Source: Pontibacter ruber (lineage in GTDB: Bacteria > Bacteroidota > Bacteroidia > Cytophagales > Hymenobacteraceae). Taken from it: a stretch of 64,000 bases of DNA. The stretch covers positions 1,462,231-1,526,230 of the forward strand of contig NZ_JALPRR010000001.1 in the NCBI RefSeq assembly GCF_023630205.1, read 5' to 3'. Positions 9,816-18,640 of the stretch are shown one piece after another (within the stretch, counting starts at the first letter, position 1; each line of letters begins with the position of its first letter). The position numbers were made by a program, and so were the translations under genes. Under the pieces are notes generated by a model. It searched no databases. It worked only from the letters and a program-made list of their open reading frames with translations, and was not told the DNA's origin.

Positions 9816-10724
9816 ATGAAACACATTTACACTTTACTCTTTTGCTTATTTGCTGGATATGCGTCCTTTGCCCAAACAGACTCTCTGAGCCTGAGGATTG
9901 CAGAAATTGAGAAATCGCTCAACTACCAGCATGGAGAAATCTCCTTAGGCGAAGGCATGGCCAAGATCGTTGTGCCGAAAGGCTTCCGGTACCTGGATGC
10001 CAAACAATCAGAATACGTTTTAACAGAGTTGTGGGGTAACCCTGCATCAGGTACTACGCTGGGTATGCTCGTGCCTGAAGGGAAAGGCGTGCTGGACGCA
10101 GATACCTGGGTATTTGACATCGAGTACGAGGACATGGGCTATGTAAAAGACACCGATGCCGCTGACATAGACTATACAGAGCTGCTGGAAACCATGCAGG
10201 AAGATATGACAGAGGCAAACAAGGAGCGGGTAGCCAACGGATACGATGAGATCAAACTGATCGGATGGGCATCACAACCTTACTACGACAACAATAAGAA
10301 GGTGCTGCACTGGGCAAAAGAGCTGAACTTTGGCGGCGCTGAATCCAATACGCTGAACTACAACGTGCGTGTGCTGGGCCGCAAAGGAGTGCTGATGCTG
10401 AATGCCATTGCAGATATGAACAGCCTGCCGGAAGTAAAGCAAAACATCCCCTTGATCCTGAACAGTGTAACGTTTGAGCAGGGGCACAGCTACTTCGACT
10501 TTGATCCTAACGTAGACGAGGTGGCAGCCTGGACAATCGGAAGCCTGGTTGCAGGAAAGATCCTGACCAAAGTTGGCTTCTTTGCACTCCTGCTGAAGTT
10601 CTGGAAAGTAATTGCGCTTGCTATAGTAGGAGGTGGCAGTGCTTTGATGAAGTTGCTGAAAGGAAGAAAGAAAGAAGAGCCGGCTCCGGAACCTGAGCAG
10701 GAGTATGAGAAAGTAGCAAACTAA
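9816..10724 (+). CDS. DUF2167 family membrane-anchored protein
   Basis: This 302-residue protein has a signal peptide (MKHIYTLLFCLFAGYASFAQ, cleavage near residue 20). A large extracytoplasmic domain (~25-235) opens with GEISLGEGMAKIVVPKGFRYLDA, typical of DUF2167. One C-terminal transmembrane stretch (~252-275, FFALLLKFWKVIALAIVGGG) is followed by a Lys-rich then Glu/Pro-rich cytosolic tail. The family has no firmly established function. It is a single gene with its own upstream gap and a bidirectional terminator. Confidence 0.75.
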   Translation: MKHIYTLLFCLFAGYASFAQTDSLSLRIAEIEKSLNYQHGEISLGEGMAKIVVPKGFRYLDAKQSEYVLTELWGNPASGTTLGMLVPEGKGVLDADTWVFDIEYEDMGYVKDTDAADIDYTELLETMQEDMTEANKERVANGYDEIKLIGWASQPYYDNNKKVLHWAKELNFGGAESNTLNYNVRVLGRKGVLMLNAIADMNSLPEVKQNIPLILNSVTFEQGHSYFDFDPNVDEVAAWTIGSLVAGKILTKVGFFALLLKFWKVIALAIVGGGSALMKLLKGRKKEEPAPEPEQEYEKVAN

Positions 10725-10744
10725 GAGCTTAGACCAGTTATAAA

Positions 10745-10787
10745 CCCCGAGACTGCTGTGCTTCTTCCATAGCAGTCTCGGGGTTTT
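10745..10787. terminator. Bidirectional terminator between convergent genes
   Basis: A perfect 13 bp stem, CCCCGAGACTGCT (10745-10757) with AGCAGTCTCGGGG (10771-10783), is followed by TTTT on the + strand. It separates the DUF2167 gene from the convergent DUF5686 gene. Confidence 0.9.
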
Positions 10788-10792
10788 CTGTT

Positions 10793-13192
10793 TTAGAAGG
10801 CCAGTGTCAGGGTGAGCTTGAATTTCAGGTTATCAGAGGCTCGCTCGAAAGCATAAGGGCCGTAGCGGTAAAAGGCACCCACGCCAATGCCGGAAAAAGG
10901 AGAGCTGATGATGTTGTTGAGCATCAAGCCTGATTCATAAAAGCCTTTGTGCATGGTGTTGAACGTCAGTTGCGGCTGCTCTGCCGGTTGCTGTTTCAGG
11001 TCACCGAAACCGATGTTGGTAACCAGTACCAGGTCGGGCTTGAAGAAACCGGTGCGAAGCAGCCGTTTGCCGAAGTTTTGGCTCAGGAATAGTGCTGCAT
11101 ATCGGTCGGAGAAGAACTCGTAGGGGCGCATGGTCTCGAAGCCTTCGCCGGCATACACGGTATAGGTAGGGCTGTAGCTGCCATAGCCATTGTAGAGGTT
11201 CGTAAAAGGAGCCCGCCCGCGTATCAATCCTCCTGCAAAAATGAGCTTTGTTTCTCCGGTGGTGCGGTGGCGGAAGGAAGCCTCCAGGCGTGCATCATAC
11301 TTGTTGTAGCTGTAGTCACCGTCCAAAAAGCCATCCAACCCACGTGTATACTGAAACCATAATACCGGGTAAGCGGAAGCCATAGGCAGGGTCTGGCCGA
11401 AAAGCTGCGTGAACTGCTCTCCGTAGGCATAGCGAAAACCAACCGTAGCTTCCGTTACATCTATCTTGCCAGGAACAGTTACAAGAGAGTCAGAGGTGAA
11501 GGTAGGACGACGTTGCTCCTGGCGCAGCTGTGTTTGCACCTGCATGTAACGGAACAGTCTGCCCGATAAAGAAACCCCGTAATGGGTGGTATAGTCCAGC
11601 TGATCGAGTACGGCAGGGCGCAGGTCCGACAGCAGGCTGCGTTGCTTGAAAGGAAGGCGCCTGCCACCCGGCTCCAGCACATCTTCAAAATAATCTACGG
11701 TCACCTTCAGCTCAGAGGGCTGGTGAAGTATAAGGGAAGCATCGGCGCCATACTTCTGCGCTTTATCCCGGAGGCCGTAGCCCCAGTACCCGCCAAACGA
11801 AAAGCGTTCCGAAAAGCGGTTATTGGTGTGTGCCCCAATGCCGAGGCGAGGTCCTTCGAAGCGGCTCACTTTCAGCAGTCGGTTGATATCGAGGCTAACC
11901 GGGCCAATGGGTATTTGCTTGGCTAAGATATACTCCATCGTGCGGATGGTGCGGTCCAGGTTATCGGCCCGGCCAATGCTGTCGAGGCGCTGATAGGTGC
12001 GCTGCTCCATCAAACTAAGCGTATCGGGGCGGTTTTGCTGCCAGACATACTCCGGCTGACGGTTGGCAGTGGGCGTTTGCAGCAGGGCGATGGCGCCGAA
12101 ATCTCTGCGCTGCAATCCCGGGTTCAGGTTAACATTGGTGATGTAAGTACGAATGTGGCCATAGGGCTGGTGACCCTTAAGGCTGATCTGCTGCACGGTT
12201 AGCTCTACATCCAGTTCTTTGGGAAACCACTGCCCGTTTACCTGCTCAAATTGCTGCTGCAGCTTTATGCCGCGCTTGTCATCCGTAGCCGATTCGGCTA
12301 TCAGGTTCTGTACGGCCCACCCCTTGCTGTTGATGTAAAGCAGTCCCTTCAAACCTTCGAAGTTCTTTCCTTTTTGTGGTTTGAACGAAATGATGAACAC
12401 GGTATCGCCCCCGATCATACTTGTTTCCTGAAGTATAAAATCATACTTGCGGGTGCTGCCCGGGCTTAGGGGGCTGAGGTAGCGCTTACCGAAGAAGACG
12501 GGCATATTGGTGTAAACAGAAAAGTCACGGGCTTCGGCGGCTACTACGCCAAAACTCGGCTGCTGCAGCCCCGACACACGCGTAGCCAGTATGGTTTCCT
12601 TGGTGCGGTCGGGCTTCAGGTAAGCGTAGTCGGTGATGCTCTCCATCAGGAAGAGATGCTGTTTGGCCAGCAGGCTGCGCATTCTCAGGTAAGCAGAGTC
12701 CTGGGAAGACAGGTTCAGCGTATCCTGCAGGTCCTGCTCCTTCAGATCGGTAGCGGTAAGTATAAATTTGTTGTAGGTCCGGTAGGTGTACGCATCCAGG
12801 TTCTCGATGCGGTGTCGCTCCCGGTTCTGTGTGGCCAGCCGGATGATGCGGTGCGCCGGATTAATGCCCGAACGTACGATTACCTCCTGTAGCTGTGCTG
12901 CCACCGGCTGCATGTATACATCCAGTACTCCTGTAGAGTCCGGGGTGAGCAGCTGTGGTGCGTAGCCCACATAGCTGAAACGGAGGCTGGTAACAGGGCG
13001 GTTGTGCCGGATCTGGTATTGCCCGTTGAGGTTGGTGGTGGTACCGGTCTCGCCTTCGTTTACAGCTATACTTACAAAGGGCAGCTTTTCGTTGGTTCCG
13101 GCATCGCGCACCGTGCCACGTACCGCCTGTACCTGCGCCAGCAGCGGCATACTTAAAAAGCAGAAAAGCAGAAGGAACCAGGTACGCGTCAT
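10793..13192 (-). CDS. DUF5686 / carboxypeptidase-regulatory-like outer-membrane protein
   Basis: This 799-residue protein has a signal peptide (to ~residue 20). A CarboxypepD_reg-like beta-sandwich (~22-105, RGTVRDAGTNEKLPFVSIAV ... LRFSYVGYAPQ) precedes a DUF5686 region that ends in a predicted outer-membrane beta-barrel (final strand LKFKLTLTLAF with terminal Phe). Unlike SusC or TonB receptors it lacks a plug domain. Members occur widely in Bacteroidota without a settled role. The PAP2 gene lies upstream on the same strand, separated by a terminator, so the two are probably transcribed separately. Confidence 0.75.
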   Translation of the reverse strand: MTRTWFLLLFCFLSMPLLAQVQAVRGTVRDAGTNEKLPFVSIAVNEGETGTTTNLNGQYQIRHNRPVTSLRFSYVGYAPQLLTPDSTGVLDVYMQPVAAQLQEVIVRSGINPAHRIIRLATQNRERHRIENLDAYTYRTYNKFILTATDLKEQDLQDTLNLSSQDSAYLRMRSLLAKQHLFLMESITDYAYLKPDRTKETILATRVSGLQQPSFGVVAAEARDFSVYTNMPVFFGKRYLSPLSPGSTRKYDFILQETSMIGGDTVFIISFKPQKGKNFEGLKGLLYINSKGWAVQNLIAESATDDKRGIKLQQQFEQVNGQWFPKELDVELTVQQISLKGHQPYGHIRTYITNVNLNPGLQRRDFGAIALLQTPTANRQPEYVWQQNRPDTLSLMEQRTYQRLDSIGRADNLDRTIRTMEYILAKQIPIGPVSLDINRLLKVSRFEGPRLGIGAHTNNRFSERFSFGGYWGYGLRDKAQKYGADASLILHQPSELKVTVDYFEDVLEPGGRRLPFKQRSLLSDLRPAVLDQLDYTTHYGVSLSGRLFRYMQVQTQLRQEQRRPTFTSDSLVTVPGKIDVTEATVGFRYAYGEQFTQLFGQTLPMASAYPVLWFQYTRGLDGFLDGDYSYNKYDARLEASFRHRTTGETKLIFAGGLIRGRAPFTNLYNGYGSYSPTYTVYAGEGFETMRPYEFFSDRYAALFLSQNFGKRLLRTGFFKPDLVLVTNIGFGDLKQQPAEQPQLTFNTMHKGFYESGLMLNNIISSPFSGIGVGAFYRYGPYAFERASDNLKFKLTLTLAF

Positions 13193-13210
13193 CTTGTAAA
13201 GATATAAAAG

Positions 13211-13248
13211 AAAAAGCGCCTCCTCCTATGCCGGAAGAGGCGCCTTTT
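13211..13248 (-). terminator. Terminator downstream of the PAP2 gene
   Basis: Read on the minus strand, a GC-rich stem (GCGCCTC with GAGGCGC, extended by TTCC/GGAG) with a short loop ends in a T5 run. It lies between the PAP2 gene and the DUF5686 gene on the same strand. Confidence 0.85.
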
Positions 13249-13272
13249 ATACTTCTATACCTGATTTATTGT

Positions 13273-14208
13273 TTAGAACGTAACCGACAAGCCAAGTCCG
13301 GGCTTACCTGAAGGGAGCACCACCGGCGTTACCGAGGTGTTGTACCCTTTGTCTTTAAAGATCTTATCATGCAGCCAGTATACCGTATTTACCGAGAGTA
13401 TACCAACGCCGGCTCCAGCCAGTACATCAGCCATCCAGTGCTCATTGTTTAGTACACGCATCACGCCTGTAGCACTGGCTATGGTATAACTGCCCACGCT
13501 TACCCAGGGGCTCTTGTGGCGGAACTCCTTATCTACGATGGTGGCAATGGTAAACGCATACGCCGTATGCCCGGAAGGAAAAGCAGTGGGGTCGCCGTTC
13601 GGGCGGTCGATGTCCGTTAGCTTTTTGGCAGGCCATACGATAGCGGAGGTAAGGGCACCCGCGGCCAGCAACAGCCCAGTCTGCCGGCGTATGTCGTGGC
13701 GGTTCTGCGAGGAGAAGGCGTTAAACCCATACATGTACGCCACCGGCAGGAAGAACAGGTAATCGTCTACCTTGGTGCTGAAGTTGGGCGCGTGTTTGTG
13801 GCGCGCATCACGGGCATCGTGGCTGCTATAAAAGCCGTTGTCCTGGATAGTATAGATACCGGCACCGATCAGCGCAGCGGCTGGTAACACAGCCCGTGTG
13901 AGATACCGTTTGTTGCTGCCCTCGCGCAGCTGCGATTCCGTGAAAGGCTTTTTCTGGCCGCGGTAAACGGTGTCGGCTACGACAGGCGTGTTTACTTTGA
14001 AGAGCGTATCAGGAGCCGTACGGCTGCTGTATTGGTAGGCTTGGAAAGCAGAAGTTGCAGAACCAGCTTTTATACTTGCCGGATCGCTGGCAATTGTAGC
14101 TGTTGTCGTATCAGTAAGTACAGGTTGCGGCTGTACCTGAGCCATTACCGGGGTTGCCAGCACACTCATCCAAAGCAGGTGCGCCGTCAGAATTTTCGAT
14201 AGTTTCAA
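13273..14208 (-). CDS. PAP2 superfamily phosphatase
   Basis: This 311-residue membrane-associated lipid phosphatase-like protein has all three catalytic motifs of the type 2 phosphatidic acid phosphatase family: KKLTDIDRP (~residue 198), PSGHT (~217) and GVMRVLNNEHWMADV (~253-267, with the catalytic His). An N-terminal signal sequence ending PVMAQ and a Thr/Ser-rich stretch precede the core, so the active site is probably periplasmic. Substrates in the family include undecaprenyl-PP, phosphatidate and PGP, and the actual one cannot be told. A terminator follows. Confidence 0.85.
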   Translation of the reverse strand: MKLSKILTAHLLWMSVLATPVMAQVQPQPVLTDTTTATIASDPASIKAGSATSAFQAYQYSSRTAPDTLFKVNTPVVADTVYRGQKKPFTESQLREGSNKRYLTRAVLPAAALIGAGIYTIQDNGFYSSHDARDARHKHAPNFSTKVDDYLFFLPVAYMYGFNAFSSQNRHDIRRQTGLLLAAGALTSAIVWPAKKLTDIDRPNGDPTAFPSGHTAYAFTIATIVDKEFRHKSPWVSVGSYTIASATGVMRVLNNEHWMADVLAGAGVGILSVNTVYWLHDKIFKDKGYNTSVTPVVLPSGKPGLGLSVTF

Positions 14209-14418
14209 GTGTAAGTAGGCTTTAAGTTTACGATTAGGAGCTAAACCAATCTGCTATAAAAATCGTGCCCCATTGTTGTTCTTTTTTCGTGTATCGTTTA
14301 TCGTTTTTCGGGGTGTAAAGTTTCTTTTGACCATTTTAGAAAGTATACTACCCGGCAGTTTATACTTACCAGTTACCAAAATACAAAACACTAAACACGA
14401 AAAACGACACACGAACCA

Positions 14419-15624
14419 TTAACGGTCCAGTTCGCCCAGAACAATATCCACAGAGCCCACAATGGCGATCAGGTCGGCCACCATGCAGCCTTTGGCAATT
14501 TCGTGCAGCACCGATAGGTTAGAAAAGCAGGGAGAGCGGCCGTGGCAGCGGAAAGGTACATCGCTGCGGTCGGTGGTGCGGAAGAAGTAGCCCAGCTCGC
14601 CGCGTGGTGTTTCAGCGCGGAAATATAATTCCTGGGTGCCGGTCATGCGCAGCTTTTTCGGGCAGGCTGCCTGCGGATCGAAATCCGGAGTACGTTTATA
14701 ATCGCCTTGTAGCTGATCCAGGCATTGGCTGATGATCTTGATAGACTCGCGGCATTCCAGCGCCCGCACATAGTTGCGGTCCCAGCAGTCGCCGGTGGTG
14801 CCGACAGTACCTTTGCCAACCGGCACCTCAAATTCCAGTTCCGGGTAAACGCTGTAGCCGTCTATGCGGCGCAGATCATACTTCAGGCCGGAGCCACGCA
14901 GCATAGGCCCGGAGCAACCGTAGTTGATCGCCACATCCAACGGCAGGATACCTACATTGGCTGTGCGATCAATAAAGATCTTATTCTCCAGAAGTATGGT
15001 ATCGAGTTCGTCGAGCTTCGGGCCGAGGTATTTTATAAACTCACGGCTGCGCTCCTCGAAGCCAATAGGCAGATCATAGTATAAACCGCCCACCCAGATG
15101 TAGTTGTAGAGCATGCGGGCTCCGGAAGTCCACTCCAGCAGGCGCTGTATGTGTTCGCGGTCGCGGAGCAGCCACAGGAAAGGCGTAAAAGCCCCGATGT
15201 CGATGGCATAAGTACCAATGGCCAGGAAGTGCGAGGCAATACGATTGAGCTCCGTTACCAGCACCCGGATGTACTCCACCCGTTTCGGTATCTGGTCGGT
15301 GATGCCCAACAGCTTTTCCACACCCATGCACCATACATGCTCCGAGTTCATGGCAGCCAAGTAGTCCATGCGGTCTACGTAGGGGATGGTCTGGTTATAG
15401 GCCATGCTTTCGGCGTGCTTCTCGAAGCAGCGGTGCAGGTAGCCAACGTGCGGCGCTACATCGGTAATGATCTCTCCGTCGGTTACCACCTCCAGGCGCA
15501 GTACGCCGTGCGTGCTCGGGTGCTGCGGCCCCATGTTCACAATCATCTCGCCTGCCTTCAGGTTATCTAGGCTGAACTTGTTCGGCTCCGACTGCAGCAG
15601 GTAATCTTTGTAGATGGTGGACAC
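14419..15624 (-). CDS. nuoD: NADH-quinone oxidoreductase subunit D
   Basis: This 401-residue 49-kDa-type subunit helps form the quinone-binding pocket of complex I next to NuoB. It is recognised by [16 protein letters not shown] near residue 31, the [10 protein letters not shown] loop, and the C-terminal [20 protein letters not shown] typical of NuoD. The start codon is GTG (complement of 15622-15624). An octamer tandem repeat ends 6 nt upstream and a TAnnTTTG-like CAAAGTTC (minus GAACTTTG, 15672-15679) lies beyond it, so the gene probably has its own promoter. It is separated from nuoABC by 4.7 kb and no nuoE follows. Confidence 0.96.
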   Translation of the reverse strand: MSTIYKDYLLQSEPNKFSLDNLKAGEMIVNMGPQHPSTHGVLRLEVVTDGEIITDVAPHVGYLHRCFEKHAESMAYNQTIPYVDRMDYLAAMNSEHVWCMGVEKLLGITDQIPKRVEYIRVLVTELNRIASHFLAIGTYAIDIGAFTPFLWLLRDREHIQRLLEWTSGARMLYNYIWVGGLYYDLPIGFEERSREFIKYLGPKLDELDTILLENKIFIDRTANVGILPLDVAINYGCSGPMLRGSGLKYDLRRIDGYSVYPELEFEVPVGKGTVGTTGDCWDRNYVRALECRESIKIISQCLDQLQGDYKRTPDFDPQAACPKKLRMTGTQELYFRAETPRGELGYFFRTTDRSDVPFRCHGRSPCFSNLSVLHEIAKGCMVADLIAIVGSVDIVLGELDR

Positions 15625-15630
15625 GGCGTG

Positions 15631-15667
15631 AGTTAGAAGGTTAAAAAGTTAGAGAGTTAAAAAGTTA
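15631..15667 (-). repeat. GTTARARA octamer repeat, copy 1 (leader of nuoD)
   Basis: Four imperfect 8 bp units (GTTAGAAG, GTTAAAAA, GTTAGAGA, GTTAAAAA) plus a partial fifth. The 37 nt tract matches the copy at 39044-39078 at about 34 positions. As there, exactly 6 nt separate it from the start codon. On the sense strand it is a pyrimidine-rich leader. Confidence 0.85.
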
Positions 15668-15871
15668 AGAGCAAAGTTCGGAAAAATGAGGGAATAAAGC
15701 AGGGGTTTGTTATTTAGGAGAATTTTCAGGAGGAATTACATTATGTGGTTGCTATATAGTATATTCGATGGTTCAGTTACGGTTATTCGACTACCGTTGG
15801 TTGGCTAAACGGTGTTAGTTCCGTTTATACTAAACGTTGGCGGTAATACATTATAAAATCAAGTTAAAAAT

Positions 15872-16426
15872 ATGAAAATGAATTTTACTAAAACCTTGTT
15901 CGCTTGTGCTTCCATACTATGTCTATTAAGCTGTTCATCCAGCTTAATAGCGACTAATGGAAAAAAGTGGAATGGAACAGAAGTTTTGCAAAAGATAACT
16001 GATGAAACAGTGTTCTATGTAGATTATGAAAAAGTGGGGCACAAAAGTGCTTTAAATACAATCGACCCTAGCGACATTGCTAGTATAACAATGTATGAAA
16101 AATCAGACAAAAAGGTACCGAAAGCGATTAAGGATGATATAGATAATGGTGTCGTGTTGTTGATAACTAAGAAATATGCGATCAGTAATTACAGACCAAA
16201 ACTTGCCAATATTTCAAAAGAGTATCATGATAGGACAGTAACTGAGCCTAATGATAGAGATAACTTAATGTATGTTATTAATGATGAAATATTAAAGCCT
16301 AATGTTGAGGGTAAGCTCATGAATCTTAAATTTTCTAAAGTTAAGTCAATAGTGGTACTTTCTGCAGATGAAGCACAAAAAATATATGGTAGTGGCGCTA
16401 ATAATGGAGCAGTGATAATCAAATAG
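15872..16426 (+). CDS. Predicted lipoprotein with TonB-plug-like segments
   Basis: This 184-residue protein of unknown function has a lipoprotein signal with lipobox LLSC (Cys ~21) and mature start SSSLIATNG. Two segments look like pieces of the TonB-receptor plug: DIASITMYEK...NGVVLLITKK (~70-105) and VKSIVVLSADEAQKIYGSGANNGAVIIK at the C-terminus. The latter mirrors the IYGxxGANGVILI strand of SusC plugs. Base composition is clearly more AT-rich than the neighbours. Inverted 8-mers GTTGGCGG (15836-15843) and CCGCCAAC (16432-16439) flank the gene, which suggests acquisition as a unit. Export is well supported, function is not. Confidence 0.6.
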   Translation: MKMNFTKTLFACASILCLLSCSSSLIATNGKKWNGTEVLQKITDETVFYVDYEKVGHKSALNTIDPSDIASITMYEKSDKKVPKAIKDDIDNGVVLLITKKYAISNYRPKLANISKEYHDRTVTEPNDRDNLMYVINDEILKPNVEGKLMNLKFSKVKSIVVLSADEAQKIYGSGANNGAVIIK

Positions 16427-16536
16427 TACTTCCGCCAACACAGTTCAACCTTAACCCTCGCTACGCTTCGGGCTTCAGTTGCATGAGTAACGTTATCATC
16501 TAAATCAATAGCCTCTAAATCTCAACCATCTACAAA

Positions 16537-16848
16537 ATGAACAAATACGGCCTTCATGGAAAGCTAAAAGCGACAGTGGGAAACGGAGAGCAACTTTCCT
16601 CTATCCTTCTTGAAGCTGCAAAACTGGTATCAACAGCTAAAGGTTGCCAGCTTTACTTAGTAAGCAAAGATAAAGAAGATGAGGACGCTGTTTGGGTGAC
16701 GGAAGTATGGAGTAGCAAAGCAGACCATGATGATTCTTTAAAAGTAGAAGGTGTAAGAGAGCTGATCTCTCAGGCTATGCCCCTGCTGGACGGAATGCCG
16801 GAGAAAGGGCAGGAGCTTGATGTTTTAGGTGGAGCAGGTATAAAGTAG
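16537..16848 (+). CDS. ABM (YgiN-like) monooxygenase-fold protein
   Basis: This 103-residue protein has the dimeric ferredoxin-like antibiotic biosynthesis monooxygenase fold, recognised from KYGLHGKLKATVGNGEQLSS, GCQLYLVSKDKEDEDAVWVTEVW and a terminal helix of VEGVRELISQAMPLLDG. Relatives include quinol monooxygenases and haem-degrading proteins. The substrate is unknown. It lies in the plus-strand block separating nuoABC from nuoD and is followed by a hairpin. Confidence 0.75.
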   Translation: MNKYGLHGKLKATVGNGEQLSSILLEAAKLVSTAKGCQLYLVSKDKEDEDAVWVTEVWSSKADHDDSLKVEGVRELISQAMPLLDGMPEKGQELDVLGGAGIK

Positions 16849-16933
16849 ACAATAGTAGTTGCTGGAAAGAAGCTGAACCGAATGAGTGACTATCTACATT
16901 TAAGTATAGATAGAAGCAAGAGCAGCTAAGTAA

Positions 16934-16980
16934 AACAGCCGCTAACCACGGGTAACCTCCCGCACTAGCGAATGGCTGTT
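16934..16980 (+). terminator. Composite hairpin after the ABM gene
   Basis: Outer stem AACAGCC+GCTA (16934-16944) pairs with TAGC+GGCTGTT (16966-16969, 16974-16980). An inner hairpin CGGG/CCCG encloses TAACCT. A weak T-containing tail follows. It could terminate the ABM transcript, or be one more copy of the small structured repeats common in this block. Confidence 0.5.
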
Positions 16981-17042
16981 AACTATACTTATACTTGTCA
17001 ATTTCTTTGTTACTCGTTTTAACCGAACAAAATCAACTATTT

Positions 17043-17456
17043 ATGCAACTGAATTTACTTTTTTCAAGATGGTCTCAGGTAGCAGGAGCATTTTTAATGG
17101 GAGGCACTGTAGCATGGGCAATAAAGCTAGCTGTAATTGTTTCCACGAATGGTCGGATTATAACTTCCGGAGCCGCAGCGCTTTTCATGACAATTGGCAT
17201 CGTGTTGCTGTTAATCGGTTCTACAGGTATAGGTTATCACCTCAGTAGAAATCGTAACCTTTGGGTTCGGGCCATTGCTGTCATTCTTTCACCTGCCCTG
17301 GTTTTTGGTTCTTTTATTCTGATTGGCATGGTTACCAATCCTCTGCTTAAAGACAGTAGTATCTGGTATGCGCAACAGGAAGCCCCAATTGCAGTTGCAG
17401 TTATAGTTTACATGGTAGTAGGGTATTTACTCTACAGGAGCGGCAAACGTGTATAG
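17043..17456 (+). CDS. Four-helix membrane protein, unknown
   Basis: This 137-residue hydrophobic protein has four predicted transmembrane helices (roughly residues 10-32, 40-62, 70-95, 108-130). The ATG at 17043 is preferred to an in-frame TTG at 16995, because the TTG sits immediately after a hairpin in a TATACTT-rich stretch. No catalytic motif is seen. It could be a DUF-type integral membrane protein of the accessory block. Confidence 0.5.
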   Translation: MQLNLLFSRWSQVAGAFLMGGTVAWAIKLAVIVSTNGRIITSGAAALFMTIGIVLLLIGSTGIGYHLSRNRNLWVRAIAVILSPALVFGSFILIGMVTNPLLKDSSIWYAQQEAPIAVAVIVYMVVGYLLYRSGKRV

Positions 17457-17488
17457 TGCTTTTGTAATAAGTCAATTCTAAACTATGT

Positions 17489-17513
17489 AAGTGCGAGCTT
17501 GTGGTTCGCACTT
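17489..17513. repeat. Small hairpin repeat, copy 1
   Basis: AAGTGCGA (17489-17496) pairs perfectly with TCGCACTT (17506-17513) over a 9 nt loop. The core 21 nt resembles 18004-18024 at 14 of 21 positions, with several differences preserving pairing through G-U wobble. Confidence 0.6.
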
Positions 17514-17594
17514 TAGAACCATTAGAAAGAAGCCACGGCCCGAACTGCAAGCTTACACCAACTAAAGGTTACATCATACTTAACAAATGCAATC

Positions 17595-17984
17595 ATGAAC
17601 ACAAAACTACTAATGACTATAAGTGCCCTTGTTATGGGTATGACCGGTTTAGCATTATCTTTTTTCACTCAGGAAATTGCCGGCGGTTTAGGTATGAATG
17701 AGGCATCTGCTATTGTGCTGCAGGTATTAGGTGCGTTATACTTTGGCTTTGCCATGCTTAACTGGATGGCCAAAGCAAACCTGATCGGAGGCATCTACAG
17801 CAGACCGGTTGCTATCGGAAACATGGCTCATTTTGTGATCGGCGCACTTGCCCTGGCTAAACTGGCAGTAAAGGATCCAAGCCTAAGTTACATCGGGGCT
17901 GCAGCGCTTGTTTATTCCGTCTTTGCGATACTTTTCGGCTACGTTTTCTATACCACGCCTGCTCTAAGTCCCAAAGCTAATTAA
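17595..17984 (+). CDS. Four-helix membrane protein, unknown
   Basis: This 129-residue integral membrane protein has four hydrophobic segments (~5-27, 40-60, 75-95, 100-122) and short loops. It starts MNTKLLMTISALVMGMTGLA. It resembles small uncharacterised Bacteroidota membrane proteins, and no enzymatic signature is visible. Hairpin repeats stand on both sides (17489-17513 and 18004-18024), so it reads like one unit of a gene-hairpin-gene series. Confidence 0.5.
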   Translation: MNTKLLMTISALVMGMTGLALSFFTQEIAGGLGMNEASAIVLQVLGALYFGFAMLNWMAKANLIGGIYSRPVAIGNMAHFVIGALALAKLAVKDPSLSYIGAAALVYSVFAILFGYVFYTTPALSPKAN

Positions 17985-18003
17985 AGAATTAAGAGCCCTG
18001 CTA

Positions 18004-18024
18004 GCGTGAGTTTCTAGCTCGTAC
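18004..18024. repeat. Small hairpin repeat, copy 2
   Basis: GCGTGAGT faces GCTCGTAC across a short loop, with one mismatch and three G-U pairs. It is related to the hairpin at 17491-17511 and lies 32 bp before the next gene. Confidence 0.5.
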
Positions 18025-18056
18025 TTCCTTATGCAAAACCTCAACAACCTGATAGA

Positions 18057-18428
18057 ATGGAATCCAAAAAATCCCTGATGATACTCGTGGCGGGCCCATA
18101 CCGCTCCGGTACCAACGACGATCCGGAACTGATCGCTGCCAATGTAAAGGCCATGACAGATACTGCCCTGGAAATTTACAAGATGGGGCACCTGCCTGTT
18201 CTAGGCGAATGGTATGCCCTGCCCCTGATCGAAGCCGCAGGCTCTCAGAAAACAGGTGATGAAATTTTCAACGAGATCTTTCACCCGGTAGCCATCCGCC
18301 TGCTCGATCATTGCGATGCGGTGCTGCGAATTGGTGGTGCTTCGAGCGGTGCGGATGAAATGGTAACGGTAGGCCGATCAAAAGGAAAAATCATTTTCCA
18401 TGATAAGAGCGACATACCCGGAGTTTGA
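18057..18428 (+). CDS. DUF4406 / nucleoside 2-deoxyribosyltransferase-like protein
   Basis: This 123-residue protein has the nucleoside deoxyribosyltransferase-like fold. It shows the N-terminal VAGPYRSGT phosphate/nucleoside loop (residues ~11-19), a helix with NVKAMTDTALEIYKMGHLPV, and a C-terminal LLDHCDAVLRIGGASSGADEMV that places the acidic residues expected at the active-site edge. DUF4406 proteins are often linked to nucleotide metabolism, but the reaction here is not determined. Its 3' end is followed within 24 bp by a tiny membrane protein gene. Confidence 0.65.
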   Translation: MESKKSLMILVAGPYRSGTNDDPELIAANVKAMTDTALEIYKMGHLPVLGEWYALPLIEAAGSQKTGDEIFNEIFHPVAIRLLDHCDAVLRIGGASSGADEMVTVGRSKGKIIFHDKSDIPGV

Positions 18429-18451
18429 TACCAGAGATTTGTGATAACCGC

Positions 18452-18640
18452 ATGAAACTTCTGTACCTGCTGCTTCTCGGCCTTGTGTTGTTGGCTGATG
18501 TGTTTGCCTACACGGAAGTAGTTACGCTCATTCGTCAGCCTTCTGATGTCTCGGTTATACTAGGCTTCGGGTTGCTGGCTGTACTTATACTTGTCAACCT
18601 GTTTGTAATTCGTTTCACCTTTTCCAAACTCAACGCTTAA
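18452..18640 (+). CDS. Small two-helix membrane protein
   Basis: This 62-residue protein begins MKLLYLLLLGLVLLADVFAY, with a second hydrophobic helix around residues 36-56 and a short basic tail. A TTG at 18425 in the same frame overlaps the previous gene and was not chosen. The TAA stop overlaps the ATG of the SPFH gene (TAATG, sharing base 18640), so the pair is almost certainly co-transcribed and translationally coupled. Confidence 0.55.
   Translation: MKLLYLLLLGLVLLADVFAYTEVVTLIRQPSDVSVILGFGLLAVLILVNLFVIRFTFSKLNA

Noticed and set aside
15781..16440. Canonical integron attC site near the lipoprotein gene
   Set aside because: GTTGGCG differs from the GTTRRRY core and no integrase gene is in the window; only the weaker cassette-like observation is kept.
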